Source of the DNA: Bacteroidia bacterium | Lineage (GTDB): Bacteria; Bacteroidota; Bacteroidia; J057 | Direction of reading: 5' to 3' | NCBI GenBank assembly: GCA_041391665.1 | Contig: JAWKNO010000002.1 | Location: 496,001 to 560,000 of the forward strand | DNA: 64,000 bases | Shown here: positions 36,838 through 45,237 of the stretch, in pieces | How positions within the stretch are numbered: position 1 is the stretch's first letter | Layout of the letters: each line of letters begins with the position of its first letter | Notes under the pieces: model-generated | What the model saw: only the letters and a program-made list of their open reading frames with translations | Told to the model about the DNA's origin: nothing | The model's database searches: none | Made by a program: the position numbers and the translations under genes

Positions 36838-38349
36838 ATGAAAGCACTTACACAAGCTCCTGTTTTTAAGTTTGTACTGTTATACCTGGCCGGCATTGTT
36901 CTGGCCAGGTATTTTTTTTCCTGGAGTATAGTAGCCGGGATCTCGGGATTGGGATTGCTGGCCGCGATACGGCTATACTACGGGAAAAATTATTCCTTCC
37001 GAAGGGAATATCTGGCAGCAGCAGGTATTTATCTGGTTGTGCTGGGGTTAGGCAGTCTGAATTATTATGCCCGGACATGGACTGCTGATTTACCGGTTAT
37101 CAATGACGTGAATTGTGGTAAGGGAGAATTGTATGCAAGGGTCATTCGCCCGGTAAAGAAGAATTTCAGGGGACGTTCGACCTGGGCCGAATTGATTGCT
37201 TACCGCAAGGAATGTGAATGGATTTCAGCTTCGGGGCGGTTTCTGCTATATATAGACGTGCGAGATACCAGTAGTCTGGGAAGATTTGATGAGGTATTGA
37301 TTCGGGGCAATGTAACAGATGCTTATACGGCCAATGAGGGATATCTCCAATACCTCCATAATCAGGGGATTTTCCATACAGTTTATGCAGATGCCATTCA
37401 GGTTTCAGGGAAGAAAAAAGGCTGGGATGTCAGTTTGGAAACGATGAGGCAGGAAATGTGTGAGCAGTTGAAGCAGGTAATCCCCGACTCTACGGCCGGA
37501 GCAATTGCACAGGCGATGTTTTTGGGGGAAAAGGGTGAAATGAGTAAAGAAGTAAAGGATGCATTTTCGGTTGCAGGAGTAAGCCATATTCTGGCAATTT
37601 CCGGATTGCATGTGGGGATTGTTTTCCTGGTACTCAACCATATTTTTTCTCTGCTTCATCTGGTACCATTCGGTTTGAAGATCAAGAATGCAATTATCCT
37701 GATTTTCTTGTTGGGGTATATGTTGATGACAGGGGCAAGTCCGGCTGTAGTGCGTGCCGTTCTGATGTTTGGGATTGTTTTGATTTTCAGGATATTTTAC
37801 CTCCGATACAGCATGCTGAATATTGTAGGGACAGCCGGGCTTATACAGTTGCTCGCAGATCCTGTTATTGCATTTGATGCAGGTTTTCAGTTATCGTATT
37901 CTGCGGTAGTTGGGATTATCGTACTATTCCCCATTTTCGAAGCACAGTTTTCTGCACACCATTTTTTGCTTAAGACCCTATATGCGTGGATAGGAGTGAC
38001 ATTTTGTGCAACGATAGCAACGCTTCCCCTGATCATTCTGCATTTTGGAAAATTCCCGACCTATTTTTTGCTGAGCAATATACTGGTTGCATCGCTGGCT
38101 TTTGTGTTGGTATTGGTTGGTTTTTTTACGGTAGTCCTTTGTTCAGTGCCAGTATTAGGAGAGTGGCTGGGATTTTTTTGCCAGCGGCTGATCGGGTATT
38201 TGTACACCATCGTGACGCTTATTGGGGCGCTTCCTTCCCCAGTGATTGACGAATGGCAGGACTATCAAGGCTTTCTGATTATGGCAGGAGAACTGGGGAT
38301 CGCCGGCCTTATATTGGTAATAGGCAAAAGGATACAAAACAGTAAATAA
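36838..38349 (+). CDS. ComEC/Rec2 family competence membrane protein
   Basis: This 503-residue polytopic protein has a DUF4131-like N-terminal part (ELYARVIRPVKKNFRGRS, OB-fold-like) and the competence domain: AQAMFLGEKGEMSKEVKDAFSVAGVSHILAISGLHVGIVFL, TGASPAVVRAVLMFG, and DAGFQLSYSAVVGIIVLFP. ComEC proteins conduct single-stranded DNA across the inner membrane in natural transformation. The C-terminal metallo-beta-lactamase domain of long ComEC proteins is absent, as in many Bacteroidota. The RAYT gene follows 14 bp after the stop. A helix-hairpin-helix barrel gene that could belong to DNA uptake lies 7 kb away. Confidence 0.9.
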   Translation: MKALTQAPVFKFVLLYLAGIVLARYFFSWSIVAGISGLGLLAAIRLYYGKNYSFRREYLAAAGIYLVVLGLGSLNYYARTWTADLPVINDVNCGKGELYARVIRPVKKNFRGRSTWAELIAYRKECEWISASGRFLLYIDVRDTSSLGRFDEVLIRGNVTDAYTANEGYLQYLHNQGIFHTVYADAIQVSGKKKGWDVSLETMRQEMCEQLKQVIPDSTAGAIAQAMFLGEKGEMSKEVKDAFSVAGVSHILAISGLHVGIVFLVLNHIFSLLHLVPFGLKIKNAIILIFLLGYMLMTGASPAVVRAVLMFGIVLIFRIFYLRYSMLNIVGTAGLIQLLADPVIAFDAGFQLSYSAVVGIIVLFPIFEAQFSAHHFLLKTLYAWIGVTFCATIATLPLIILHFGKFPTYFLLSNILVASLAFVLVLVGFFTVVLCSVPVLGEWLGFFCQRLIGYLYTIVTLIGALPSPVIDEWQDYQGFLIMAGELGIAGLILVIGKRIQNSK

Positions 38350-38363
38350 TTATTTACACAACT

Positions 38364-38843
38364 ATGATAATAAAACAAAACAGCTTTGTGCTTAACTGGC
38401 TCCATCTGATATGGACGACTCCGAATCTGGCGCCATTGCTAAGTGAAGAACGGAGAGAAGACATTTTCAATTTGGTTTTGTGGGATTGCCAGGATAAGGG
38501 AATTGATCTTGTCGAGATCAACGGCGTGCAGGATCATGTACATGTACTCATCCGACTACGTCGTACACAGACTATTGCAGGCGTGATGAATCATATGAAA
38601 GGATGCTCTTCGCGATGGATGCAAGAAGAATGGCCGGAGGAGTCTTCGTTTGGCTGGAAGAAGCGATACACAGGAGTATCGGTTGGGCTGGATCGAGTCG
38701 AAGATGTCCGCCAACGAATCCGTAACCAGAAGGAAATACACCAGCGGATGAGTCTCCAGGAGGAGTTGGTCGATATTGCAGGTATATATATTCCTGCTGA
38801 AAGTTTGATCAATGTTCTCATTCCCAAAGACAAAAGAAAATAA
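38364..38843 (+). CDS. RAYT / IS200-like Y1 transposase, catalytic Tyr apparently missing
   Basis: This 159-residue protein has the Y1 transposase HUH motif QDHVHVLIRL (His58, His60), an N-terminal HLIWTTPNLAPLL and the SSRWM...WKKRYTGVSVG core. In this family the nucleophile is the Tyr of a VxxYIxNQ helix; here the helix reads VEDVRQRIRNQKEIHQ, with Arg118 at the expected Tyr. Unless another Tyr substitutes (Tyr102 is the only one nearby), cleavage activity should be lost. It is a lone gene with no TnpB, like REP-associated transposases, and a 20-bp perfect palindrome with larger arms lies about 100 bp downstream. Confidence 0.85.
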   Translation: MIIKQNSFVLNWLHLIWTTPNLAPLLSEERREDIFNLVLWDCQDKGIDLVEINGVQDHVHVLIRLRRTQTIAGVMNHMKGCSSRWMQEEWPEESSFGWKKRYTGVSVGLDRVEDVRQRIRNQKEIHQRMSLQEELVDIAGIYIPAESLINVLIPKDKRK

Positions 38844-38940
38844 AACCTTTACCGGTCGGGTTTATGTTTCTGCGTCTGAATTTTGCCGCCTGAAGGAGAC
38901 TTCCGGGGATGGTGAGGGTATGCGGATTACGGATCTTGAA

Positions 38941-39027
38941 TGGGGGTAGGCCTCCGGGAAAGGGGTTTTTGAGATCTGATCCCCGTTAACGGGGATCGGC
39001 CAAAGCCCTCAAAACTTCCGACCCCCA
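38941..39027. repeat. REP-like nested palindrome next to the RAYT gene
   Basis: The core GATCCCCGTTAACGGGGATC (38978-38997) is a perfect 20-bp palindrome. Outside it TTTTGAG (38967-38973) pairs with CTCAAAA (39008-39014), and TGGGGGTAGG (38941-38950) pairs with CCGACCCCCA (39018-39027) at 9 of 10 positions. The stretch between 38844 and 39080 has no gene. Structured palindromes beside a RAYT gene are the classical REP arrangement; copy number in the genome is unknown. Confidence 0.65.
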
Positions 39028-39080
39028 CCTTCCCCCAAACCCTTGATAAAAAATACTGCCACAAACCGTACCCCCATTTT

Positions 39081-39111
39081 TTTGACTCCCCCCAATTTTG
39101 CTGTAGCTTTG
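39081..39111 (+). promoter_or_regulatory. Predicted promoter of the enoyl-CoA hydratase gene
   Basis: TTTG (39081-39084), 19 nt, TAGCTTTG (39104-39111): exact fit to the Bacteroidota consensus. The ATG at 39128 is 16 nt after the -7 element, giving a 5' UTR of about 10 nt. Confidence 0.65.
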
Positions 39112-39127
39112 GATAAACACTACCTGT

Positions 39128-39910
39128 ATGAAAATCTATCAACATCTTGAATACCTCGTGGAGTCCCGTATTGCCTGGGTTACTCTCAATCGTCCGGAAA
39201 AAAGGAATGCGTTAAATGATGTGTTAATAGTCGAACTGAAAGATGCCTTATTGACCGCAGAGCAGGATACTCAGGTAAAAATCATTGTCATAAAGGCAAA
39301 CGGACCGGCTTTCTGTGCAGGTGCAGATTTGGGGTATCTCCAAAAGATGCAGGAATACAATATTGAACAGAACCTTGCTGATTCAACCTCGCTTGCTCAA
39401 CTCTTCCTTACCATTTACCGCGCTACCAAAGTCGTGATTGCTCAGATCGAAGGTCATGCCATTGCTGGTGGCTGTGGTCTCGCGACGGTGTGCGATTTTG
39501 CATTTGTCGTGCCTGACGCCAAACTCGGTTATACCGAGGTGCGCATTGGGTTTGTTCCTGCAATTGTTATGACGTTTTTGTTGAGAAAAATAGGAGAAAC
39601 CCGGGCAAAAGAGCTTCTCCTTTCCGGGAAAATAATCGATGCTCAAACAGCGGTTAACTATAATCTGGTCAATCAGATTATCCCTAAAGATGAAATTTCG
39701 GCTTTTGTTAAAAAGTTTGCCGGGGAAATGTGCACACAAAATTCGGCTGCTTCTCTTCAACTTACTAAAAAAATGATCGCTGATATTCAGAGCTTCCCGC
39801 TTGAGGAGGCGATGCGATTTGCTGCAAAAATGAATGCCTATTCACGGGCTACAGATGACTGCAAACGCGGGGTTGACGCCTTTCTTAACAAAGAAGATCA
39901 TACCTGGTAA
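39128..39910 (+). CDS. Enoyl-CoA hydratase/isomerase family protein
   Basis: This 260-residue crotonase-fold enzyme shows WVTLNRPEKRNALND, the oxyanion-hole segments PAFCAGADLGYL and GHAIAGGCGLATVCDFAF, and the glutamate-bearing YTEVRIGFVPAIV; the second segment ends at the position of the other catalytic Glu as usual for methylglutaconyl-CoA hydratase-like members. Possible roles are leucine degradation or fatty-acid oxidation; the neighbours (tgt, RAYT) do not discriminate. Own promoter predicted directly upstream. Confidence 0.9.
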   Translation: MKIYQHLEYLVESRIAWVTLNRPEKRNALNDVLIVELKDALLTAEQDTQVKIIVIKANGPAFCAGADLGYLQKMQEYNIEQNLADSTSLAQLFLTIYRATKVVIAQIEGHAIAGGCGLATVCDFAFVVPDAKLGYTEVRIGFVPAIVMTFLLRKIGETRAKELLLSGKIIDAQTAVNYNLVNQIIPKDEISAFVKKFAGEMCTQNSAASLQLTKKMIADIQSFPLEEAMRFAAKMNAYSRATDDCKRGVDAFLNKEDHTW

Positions 39911-39926
39911 TTGTAATGGCTTCCTG

Positions 39927-41057
39927 TTAAAGCCTTTCACCCAATTTTACTACCATTTCTGTTTTCCATGGCAGGAAGGTACCAGCTAGAATATGTTTCC
40001 GGGCCTCTTTTACCAGCCAGAGGAAAAAGTGCAGGTTGTGGATACTCGCGATCTGAAGCGCCAGATATTCTTGTGCCTTAAACAAATGTCTTACATATGC
40101 TTTGGTATAATACTGGTCGATCTCACACTCGCTGTGGGGGTCAAGTGGGGAAAAATCATTCTCATACTTCTGATTTTTTAAATTGCGGACCCCCTCTCTG
40201 GTATAAATCAGACCATGGCGGGCATTCCTGGTAGGCAATACACAGTCAAACATATCCACCCCCAAAGCAATGCATTCGAGCAGATTTACTGGTGTGCCCA
40301 CTCCCATAAGATAACGTGGTTTATCAACCGGGAGAATATCACAGGATAGCTCGGTCAGTTCGTACATGATCTCCGCCGGCTCTCCAACCGAAAGGCCGCC
40401 AATTGCGCAGCCGGGCAAGTCCAGTCCTGCAATAAACTCTGTAGATTGAGTCCGTAAATCTTTATATGTCCCGCCCTGGATAATTGGAAAAAGATTTTGC
40501 TCGTAGCCATACAAAGGTCCCTGGTTTTGGTGGTGTTCCTTGCAACGCAATGCCCAACGATGAGTAAGCTCCATGGAGGTCTTTGCATATTTGTGATCAC
40601 AAGGGTAGGGAGGACATTCATCCAACACCATCATGATATCCGAACCAATCGCACGCTGAATGTCCACCACCAACTCTGGCGTAAACAAATGTTTACTGCC
40701 ATTTATATGATTGGAAAAGGTTACGCCTTCTTCTGTAAGTTTTCTGCTTCCAGCCAGACTATACACCTGATAACCGCCGCTATCTGTTAGTATCGGTCTG
40801 TCCCAATGCATAAATTTGTGTAAACCACCTGCCTGCTGGAGAATATCTTTCCCCGGGCGTAAAAACAAATGGTAGGTATTGCCTAATATGATTTGGGCCT
40901 GTACATCCTCCATCAAAGCCTGCTGGGACACAGCTTTGACACTGCCCACAGTACCCACCGGCATGAAAATCGGGGTTTCTATTTTGCCATGCGCAGTTTC
41001 GATTTCTCCTGCCCGCGCTTTTGACTGTAAATCTTTGTGAATTAACTGGTACTTCAT
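39927..41057 (-). CDS. tgt: tRNA-guanine transglycosylase
   Basis: This 376-residue enzyme exchanges guanine-34 for preQ1 in GUN anticodons as part of queuosine synthesis. The start at ATG 41057 (MKYQLIHKDLQ) fits the family; the longer frame reaches into the rhomboid gene. Motifs: IETPIFMPVGTVGSVKAV, ILGNTYHLFLRPG, the nucleophile region LTDSGGYQVYSL, DECPPYPCD, GGLSVGEP, YLMGVGTPVNLLECIALGVDMFDCVLPTRNARHG and the zinc ligands at the C-terminus (CEIDQYYTKAY with downstream His). Upstream, the rhomboid gene on the same strand ends 43 bp earlier. Confidence 0.96.
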   Translation of the reverse strand: MKYQLIHKDLQSKARAGEIETAHGKIETPIFMPVGTVGSVKAVSQQALMEDVQAQIILGNTYHLFLRPGKDILQQAGGLHKFMHWDRPILTDSGGYQVYSLAGSRKLTEEGVTFSNHINGSKHLFTPELVVDIQRAIGSDIMMVLDECPPYPCDHKYAKTSMELTHRWALRCKEHHQNQGPLYGYEQNLFPIIQGGTYKDLRTQSTEFIAGLDLPGCAIGGLSVGEPAEIMYELTELSCDILPVDKPRYLMGVGTPVNLLECIALGVDMFDCVLPTRNARHGLIYTREGVRNLKNQKYENDFSPLDPHSECEIDQYYTKAYVRHLFKAQEYLALQIASIHNLHFFLWLVKEARKHILAGTFLPWKTEMVVKLGERL

Positions 41058-41100
41058 AGAGCCTGCGAAAATATGCAATTTCCAAAGAAACCACGCAGTT

Positions 41101-41685
41101 CTACTTAGTTTGTATTCCAGATTTTTCTCTTGCCCGCTTTTGCCCCCCTTCAAGAAAGAACCCAAACAATCCCCCTAAAATACCGCCAATGATATGGGTA
41201 AACTGGGAAATATTATCTGCTGCAAAGGCATCCTGAACCTCTTTCCCAAGAAAAAGAATTACCACCAGAATAAATGTCAGTGGAATTCCTCCTTTAGCAT
41301 TGGTAAAGGAACTCAGTAAAATCAACATAAAAACAATGCCGCTTGCGCCTAAAAGGGGGTTGTCAAAAAAAGCAATCTGTAAAATCCCCGTTACCAGGGC
41401 CGTTACAAACATCATGAGTAAGGTATCTCTGGAACCATACTTTTCCTCTAAAATCGGCCCCAAAAGTAGGATAAAGGAAAAATTGCCTGCAAGGTGCGCC
41501 CAGTCCCCATGCCCGATAACATGTGAAAATAATCGGAAATACCAGACCGGATTGGAGATGTCCACCACAGGATAAATAGTGAAGTAAGTCATAATGTCCA
41601 ACCCTGTAAAACTTTGCAGAATAAGTACCAACGTACATACCAGCGTATAGGTCAGGATAACCGGGGCGTTATATTTAAGTCTCAT
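41101..41685 (-). CDS. Rhomboid family intramembrane serine protease
   Basis: This 194-residue inner-membrane protease has six predicted helices. HGDWAHLAGNFSFILLLG holds the conserved His and Asn, NPLLGASGIVFMLI holds the catalytic Ser in a GASG motif, and FTHIIGGILGGLFGFFLEGG holds the catalytic His. Substrates of bacterial rhomboids are mostly unknown; they cleave single-pass membrane proteins. The gene precedes tgt on the minus strand, and no functional link is implied. Confidence 0.9.
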   Translation of the reverse strand: MRLKYNAPVILTYTLVCTLVLILQSFTGLDIMTYFTIYPVVDISNPVWYFRLFSHVIGHGDWAHLAGNFSFILLLGPILEEKYGSRDTLLMMFVTALVTGILQIAFFDNPLLGASGIVFMLILLSSFTNAKGGIPLTFILVVILFLGKEVQDAFAADNISQFTHIIGGILGGLFGFFLEGGQKRAREKSGIQTK

Positions 41686-41812
41686 GATAGATTTCTGATT
41701 CGTGCAAGATAATTAATCTACGATTTGATATACAATATCTGTTACGAAATTAATTCATTCCTTGTTGGGATAGGCAAACAAAGTGTTTACTTTGTGAACG
41801 CAATTTTTGCTC

Positions 41813-42433
41813 ATGAATGATCTCTGGATTCAATTTTCTCAAGCCTGTGAGGCTGTCGGTACTTCTCCACTCGAAGTGCTGGGATTTATCTTTGGGGTAG
41901 TCTGCGTTGCGCTCAATGCCATGGAGAATATTTGGGGATGGCCGACCGGACTCATTAACGTCGGTATTTATATTTACATTTTTTTTATCGCACGTCTCTA
42001 TGCTGATGTGGTGCTTAATATTTTCTTCTTCATTACCGGTGTCTATGGCTGGTATCACTGGCTCAACGGCGGCAATAAAAAAGATGACCTCCCGATTACC
42101 ACCAGCCCGCTTAAACTATGGGGTATGTATCTCCTGGTGGGTATTTTGGGAATTCTTATTATTGGTTTTTTCTTCGACAACTATACGAATGCTGACCTCG
42201 CTTATTGGGACGCTTACACGACTTCTTTTAGCTTGCTGGCACAGGTATTAATGGCGCAGAAAAAAATCGAAAACTGGCTCATCTGGATCGCTGTTGATGT
42301 CATCGCTATTGGTATCTATTGGTACAAAGACCTCAGGCTTACCGCTTTGATGTTTCTGATCTATCTCGTGCTCGCTACTCTTGGCTATTTTAACTGGAAA
42401 AGAAAAATGGGGATTCAGCTTGCCAATGTATGA
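41813..42433 (+). CDS. pnuC: Nicotinamide riboside transporter PnuC
   Basis: This 206-residue seven-helix membrane protein of the PnuC family starts at ATG 41813; a TTG six bases upstream is less likely. Features are NAMENIWGWPTGLINVGIYIYIFFIARLYADVVLNIFFFITGVYGWYHW (spread over residues ~33-80), AYTTSFSLLAQVLMAQKKIENWLIWIAVDVIAIGIYWYKDL near the C-terminus, all typical. It mediates uptake of nicotinamide riboside by facilitated diffusion. Overlap of 4 bp (ATGA) with the downstream kinase gene strongly supports a nicotinamide riboside rather than thiamine substrate. Confidence 0.92.
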   Translation: MNDLWIQFSQACEAVGTSPLEVLGFIFGVVCVALNAMENIWGWPTGLINVGIYIYIFFIARLYADVVLNIFFFITGVYGWYHWLNGGNKKDDLPITTSPLKLWGMYLLVGILGILIIGFFFDNYTNADLAYWDAYTTSFSLLAQVLMAQKKIENWLIWIAVDVIAIGIYWYKDLRLTALMFLIYLVLATLGYFNWKRKMGIQLANV

Positions 42434-42960
42434 GTCTTCCATTGAAAATAGCGATTGTCGGACCGGAATCGACCGGAAAATCTACCCTTGCCCGTCAATT
42501 GGCAGACTTTTTTAATACTTCTCTCGCGCAAGAAGTCGCCCGCGTATATCTTTCTGAACTCAATCGCGCATATACGAAGGAAGATCTGTCTGCCATCGCC
42601 AGACTCCAGATGCAGGAAGAAGATATTGCCCGCAAAAATGCAAAGGATGTGTTTTTTGCCGATACCAATCTGCTGGTCATAAAAGTCTGGAGTGAATACA
42701 AATACCGCCATTGTGATCCATGGATTCTGGAAAATATGAATCTCCCTGATTATGATATGCATTTCCTGGCCGGAACAGATGTTCCCTGGGAATTTGATCC
42801 GCAAAGGGAAAATCCTTTCCAACGGGAAGAATTATATGATATCTACCGCCGGGAACTTGAAGAGGCCGGTGTGCTTTTCCACGAACTTAAAGGTAATGCA
42901 GAAAAACGGCTTTCAGATGCTGTAATCGCTACAAAAATCCTGCTTTTTGCTTGTAGCTAA
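42430..42960 (+). CDS. Stand-alone nicotinamide riboside kinase (NadR C-terminal domain) ATPase
   Basis: This 176-residue P-loop protein starts with LKIAIVGPESTGKSTLARQLADFF; AQEVARVYL, FFADTNLLVIKVWSEYKY, YDMHFLAGTDVPWEFDPQRENP and REELYDIYRREL correspond to the ribosylnicotinamide kinase domain of NadR. The NMN adenylyltransferase and DNA-binding parts of E. coli NadR are absent. It would phosphorylate imported nicotinamide riboside to NMN and so trap it. Its start overlaps pnuC by 4 bp; the transporter and kinase form a compact NAD-salvage pair. Confidence 0.88.
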   Translation: MSLPLKIAIVGPESTGKSTLARQLADFFNTSLAQEVARVYLSELNRAYTKEDLSAIARLQMQEEDIARKNAKDVFFADTNLLVIKVWSEYKYRHCDPWILENMNLPDYDMHFLAGTDVPWEFDPQRENPFQREELYDIYRRELEEAGVLFHELKGNAEKRLSDAVIATKILLFACS

Positions 42961-42961
42961 A

Positions 42962-44278
42962 TTATCCTACCGGTACGGGTTCAAGCGCATCTGCCACAAC
43001 AAATGTGCTTCCTCCAATAAAAATCACATCTTCAGGCATAGCTTTTTTCCGTGCCGCGTTTACACCCTCTGCTACCCGATCAAAAACTTCTCCATTGAGT
43101 CCGTGAGTGGCGGCTTTCTCGCTGAGTTTCTGTGCGTCAAATCCACGTGGCACATTCGGGCGTACAAAATAATAGGTCGCATCCTTTGGGAGAAGTGATA
43201 GGATTTTATCGTGATCTTTATCTGCAACCATTCCCAGTACAAAATGGAGATGGTTTTTTTTCATTTTACTCAACTGCTCTACCACTAACCGGATTCCGCC
43301 TTCATTATGACCTGTATCACATAGTACAGTAGGGTTGGCGGATAATTTTTGCATTCTGCCCGCTAAACGGCTATTCGTTGTGGTTTTTGCCAACCCGTTG
43401 CGAATGGCTTTATCAGAGATTTCCCATCCTTCTTCGTTCATTACCTTCAGTGCAGATAGTGTGGTAACCAGGTTTTTTTGCTGGTAATCGCCCCGTTGGT
43501 CCAGTTCAAAAACCAGACTATCATCCTCTTCTTCAACATCTGTAACCGAAAATTTTTGCCCATTTTCTGTGAGGGAAATGCTGTTTATATGGAACATATC
43601 TTCTGCCCAAAATAAAGGCGCTTCCATCAATGTTGCCTTATCCGCAAAAACAGGCGTAGTCTCTGTATGCTTTTCTCCGATTACTACTGGTGTAAAACGT
43701 TTAATAATGCCTGCTTTTTCTCCGGCAATTAACCCGAGTGTATCTCCAAGCATATCCATATGATCGTAGGAAATATTGGTGATCACACTTATTTCGGGAT
43801 GGATGATGTTGGTCGAATCAAAATTTCCCCCTAATCCCACTTCAATTACCGCAATTTCTACTTCTTCTCTGGCAAAAAAATCAAATGCCATAGCTACCGT
43901 CATCTCAAAAAAACTGGGCTTCATCCGCTCAATCAGGGGTTTGGTTTTTTCCACGAATTCGACCACTTCTTCCTGCGAAATTTCCTTTCCGTTTACCCGC
44001 ATACGCTCAGTAAAAGAAAGCAGGTGCGGTGAAGTGTACATGCCCGTTTTGTAACCTGCTTCCATCAATACGCTGTTGAGCATGGCAGAAACAGACCCTT
44101 TGCCATTGGTGCCGGCTACATGAATACTCTTAAATTTCCATTGCGGCTGCTCTAATGCCCAGCATAATTCCTGAATATTGCCAAGCCCTTTTTTGAAAGC
44201 AACAGGCCCCTGCCGCTGGTACATGGGCAAGAGGGTATAGAGGTACTGCAAGGTTTCTGAAAATGCGTTGTTAGTCAT
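42962..44278 (-). CDS. folC: Bifunctional folylpolyglutamate synthase/dihydrofolate synthase
   Basis: This 438-residue Mur-ligase-fold enzyme adds glutamate to dihydropteroate and folates. ATG 44278 (MTNNAFSETLQYLYTLLPMYQRQG) is chosen; the track to 44341 adds an unconserved extension. Motifs: SIHVAGTNGKGSVSAML (P-loop), TGMYTSPHLLSFTERMRVNG, VEVGLGGNFDSTN (IEVGLGG), ITNISYDHMDMLGDTLGLIAGEKAGIIK and DTGHNEGGIRLV. Convergent with the NR-kinase gene, 1 bp between stops. Confidence 0.94.
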   Translation of the reverse strand: MTNNAFSETLQYLYTLLPMYQRQGPVAFKKGLGNIQELCWALEQPQWKFKSIHVAGTNGKGSVSAMLNSVLMEAGYKTGMYTSPHLLSFTERMRVNGKEISQEEVVEFVEKTKPLIERMKPSFFEMTVAMAFDFFAREEVEIAVIEVGLGGNFDSTNIIHPEISVITNISYDHMDMLGDTLGLIAGEKAGIIKRFTPVVIGEKHTETTPVFADKATLMEAPLFWAEDMFHINSISLTENGQKFSVTDVEEEDDSLVFELDQRGDYQQKNLVTTLSALKVMNEEGWEISDKAIRNGLAKTTTNSRLAGRMQKLSANPTVLCDTGHNEGGIRLVVEQLSKMKKNHLHFVLGMVADKDHDKILSLLPKDATYYFVRPNVPRGFDAQKLSEKAATHGLNGEVFDRVAEGVNAARKKAMPEDVIFIGGSTFVVADALEPVPVG

Positions 44279-44406
44279 TGATGCGTTTTTGCGGAGATGG
44301 TCTTTAGGTGGCGAATAAAACACGGCTTTTTTCAATTTCAAAGTGAGAAATGCGCGAATTATTTCTTTTATTTGTTCGTACTAATTTTCTTTAAAGCACA
44401 ACCATT

Positions 44407-45237
44407 ATGTATCGTTTTCTCTTTGTCTTATTGCTGTTTCCGGCAATGCTTTTTGCAGGTATTGATCCGTCTGAAATAGCCGGCAGCCGGGCTTTCGCCC
44501 TGGGCCAATCCTACACCGCTGTAAACGGTGATTTCTGGAGTTTATTTCACAATCCCGCAGGAATCGCAGGATTAAAAAATCCCGAAGCAGGTATCTTTTT
44601 TTTTCGCAGATTTAACCTCGCCGAACTGACCCGAAGTCATGCTGGTTTTGTCTTTCCTTTTGGAGGGAAACAAGCTGTCGGTCTCGAAGCGGGATCCTTT
44701 GGATTTGACGCATGGCGTGAAAATTTACTCGCTCTTTCTTACGCAATTACCCTCGCTGAAAAGATTAGTCTGGGGGCAAAAGTTAATTATCTCTCTATCG
44801 CTACAGCCGATGCCGGAAATGTTTCGGCAACTTTTGTAACTGTCGGTACCCAAACAAAAATCAATTCTCAACTCACACTTGGATTTTCGGCAGCCAACGC
44901 CAACCGCGCTACCATCGCGGGCTTTGGGGGGAAAGAAGAAATCCTCTCAGTGTTTTCAACCGGAATTTTGTACCAGCCTTCCGAAAAGGTGCTGCTGGTT
45001 GCGGATGTGCGAAAATCTATCGCTTTTCCCTTAAGCTGGAGTGGGGGATTGGAATATGTCGTAATTCCTGCACTTCTTGCCCGTGTCGGTGTAAGTACAA
45101 ATCCGCTCACCTTTAATACTGGTTTGGGGCTTAAGCTGGAAAAATTATCGCTGGATATGGCTTTCAGCTTTCATGAAAGACTGGGATATACCCCACATAT
45201 TTCTTTGTCTTACCAGTTTGCAAAGAATAAGGGATGA
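44407..45237 (+). CDS. PorV/FadL-like outer-membrane beta-barrel protein
   Basis: This 276-residue protein has a signal peptide ending at LFAG and the start SEIAGSRAFALGQSYTAVNGDFWSLFHNPAGIAGL, the pattern of PorV/PorQ and UPF0164-type FadL-like barrels (NPAG motif). Alternating hydrophobic strands run to SYQFAKNKG. PorV and PorQ are known components of type IX secretion or its C-terminal processing; whether this paralogue works there is unknown. Its TGA overlaps the ATG of the helix-hairpin-helix barrel gene by 4 bp, so the two products probably act together. Confidence 0.8.
   Translation: MYRFLFVLLLFPAMLFAGIDPSEIAGSRAFALGQSYTAVNGDFWSLFHNPAGIAGLKNPEAGIFFFRRFNLAELTRSHAGFVFPFGGKQAVGLEAGSFGFDAWRENLLALSYAITLAEKISLGAKVNYLSIATADAGNVSATFVTVGTQTKINSQLTLGFSAANANRATIAGFGGKEEILSVFSTGILYQPSEKVLLVADVRKSIAFPLSWSGGLEYVVIPALLARVGVSTNPLTFNTGLGLKLEKLSLDMAFSFHERLGYTPHISLSYQFAKNKG

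Noticed and set aside
38364..38843. Active IS200/IS605 insertion sequence
   Set aside because: No TnpB, no typical end hairpins flanking both sides, and the nucleophilic Tyr seems absent; RAYT is the better reading.
41686..41812. Riboswitch upstream of pnuC
   Set aside because: Only 127 bp, AT-rich, with no TPP-type or NAD-type conserved core that I can recognise.
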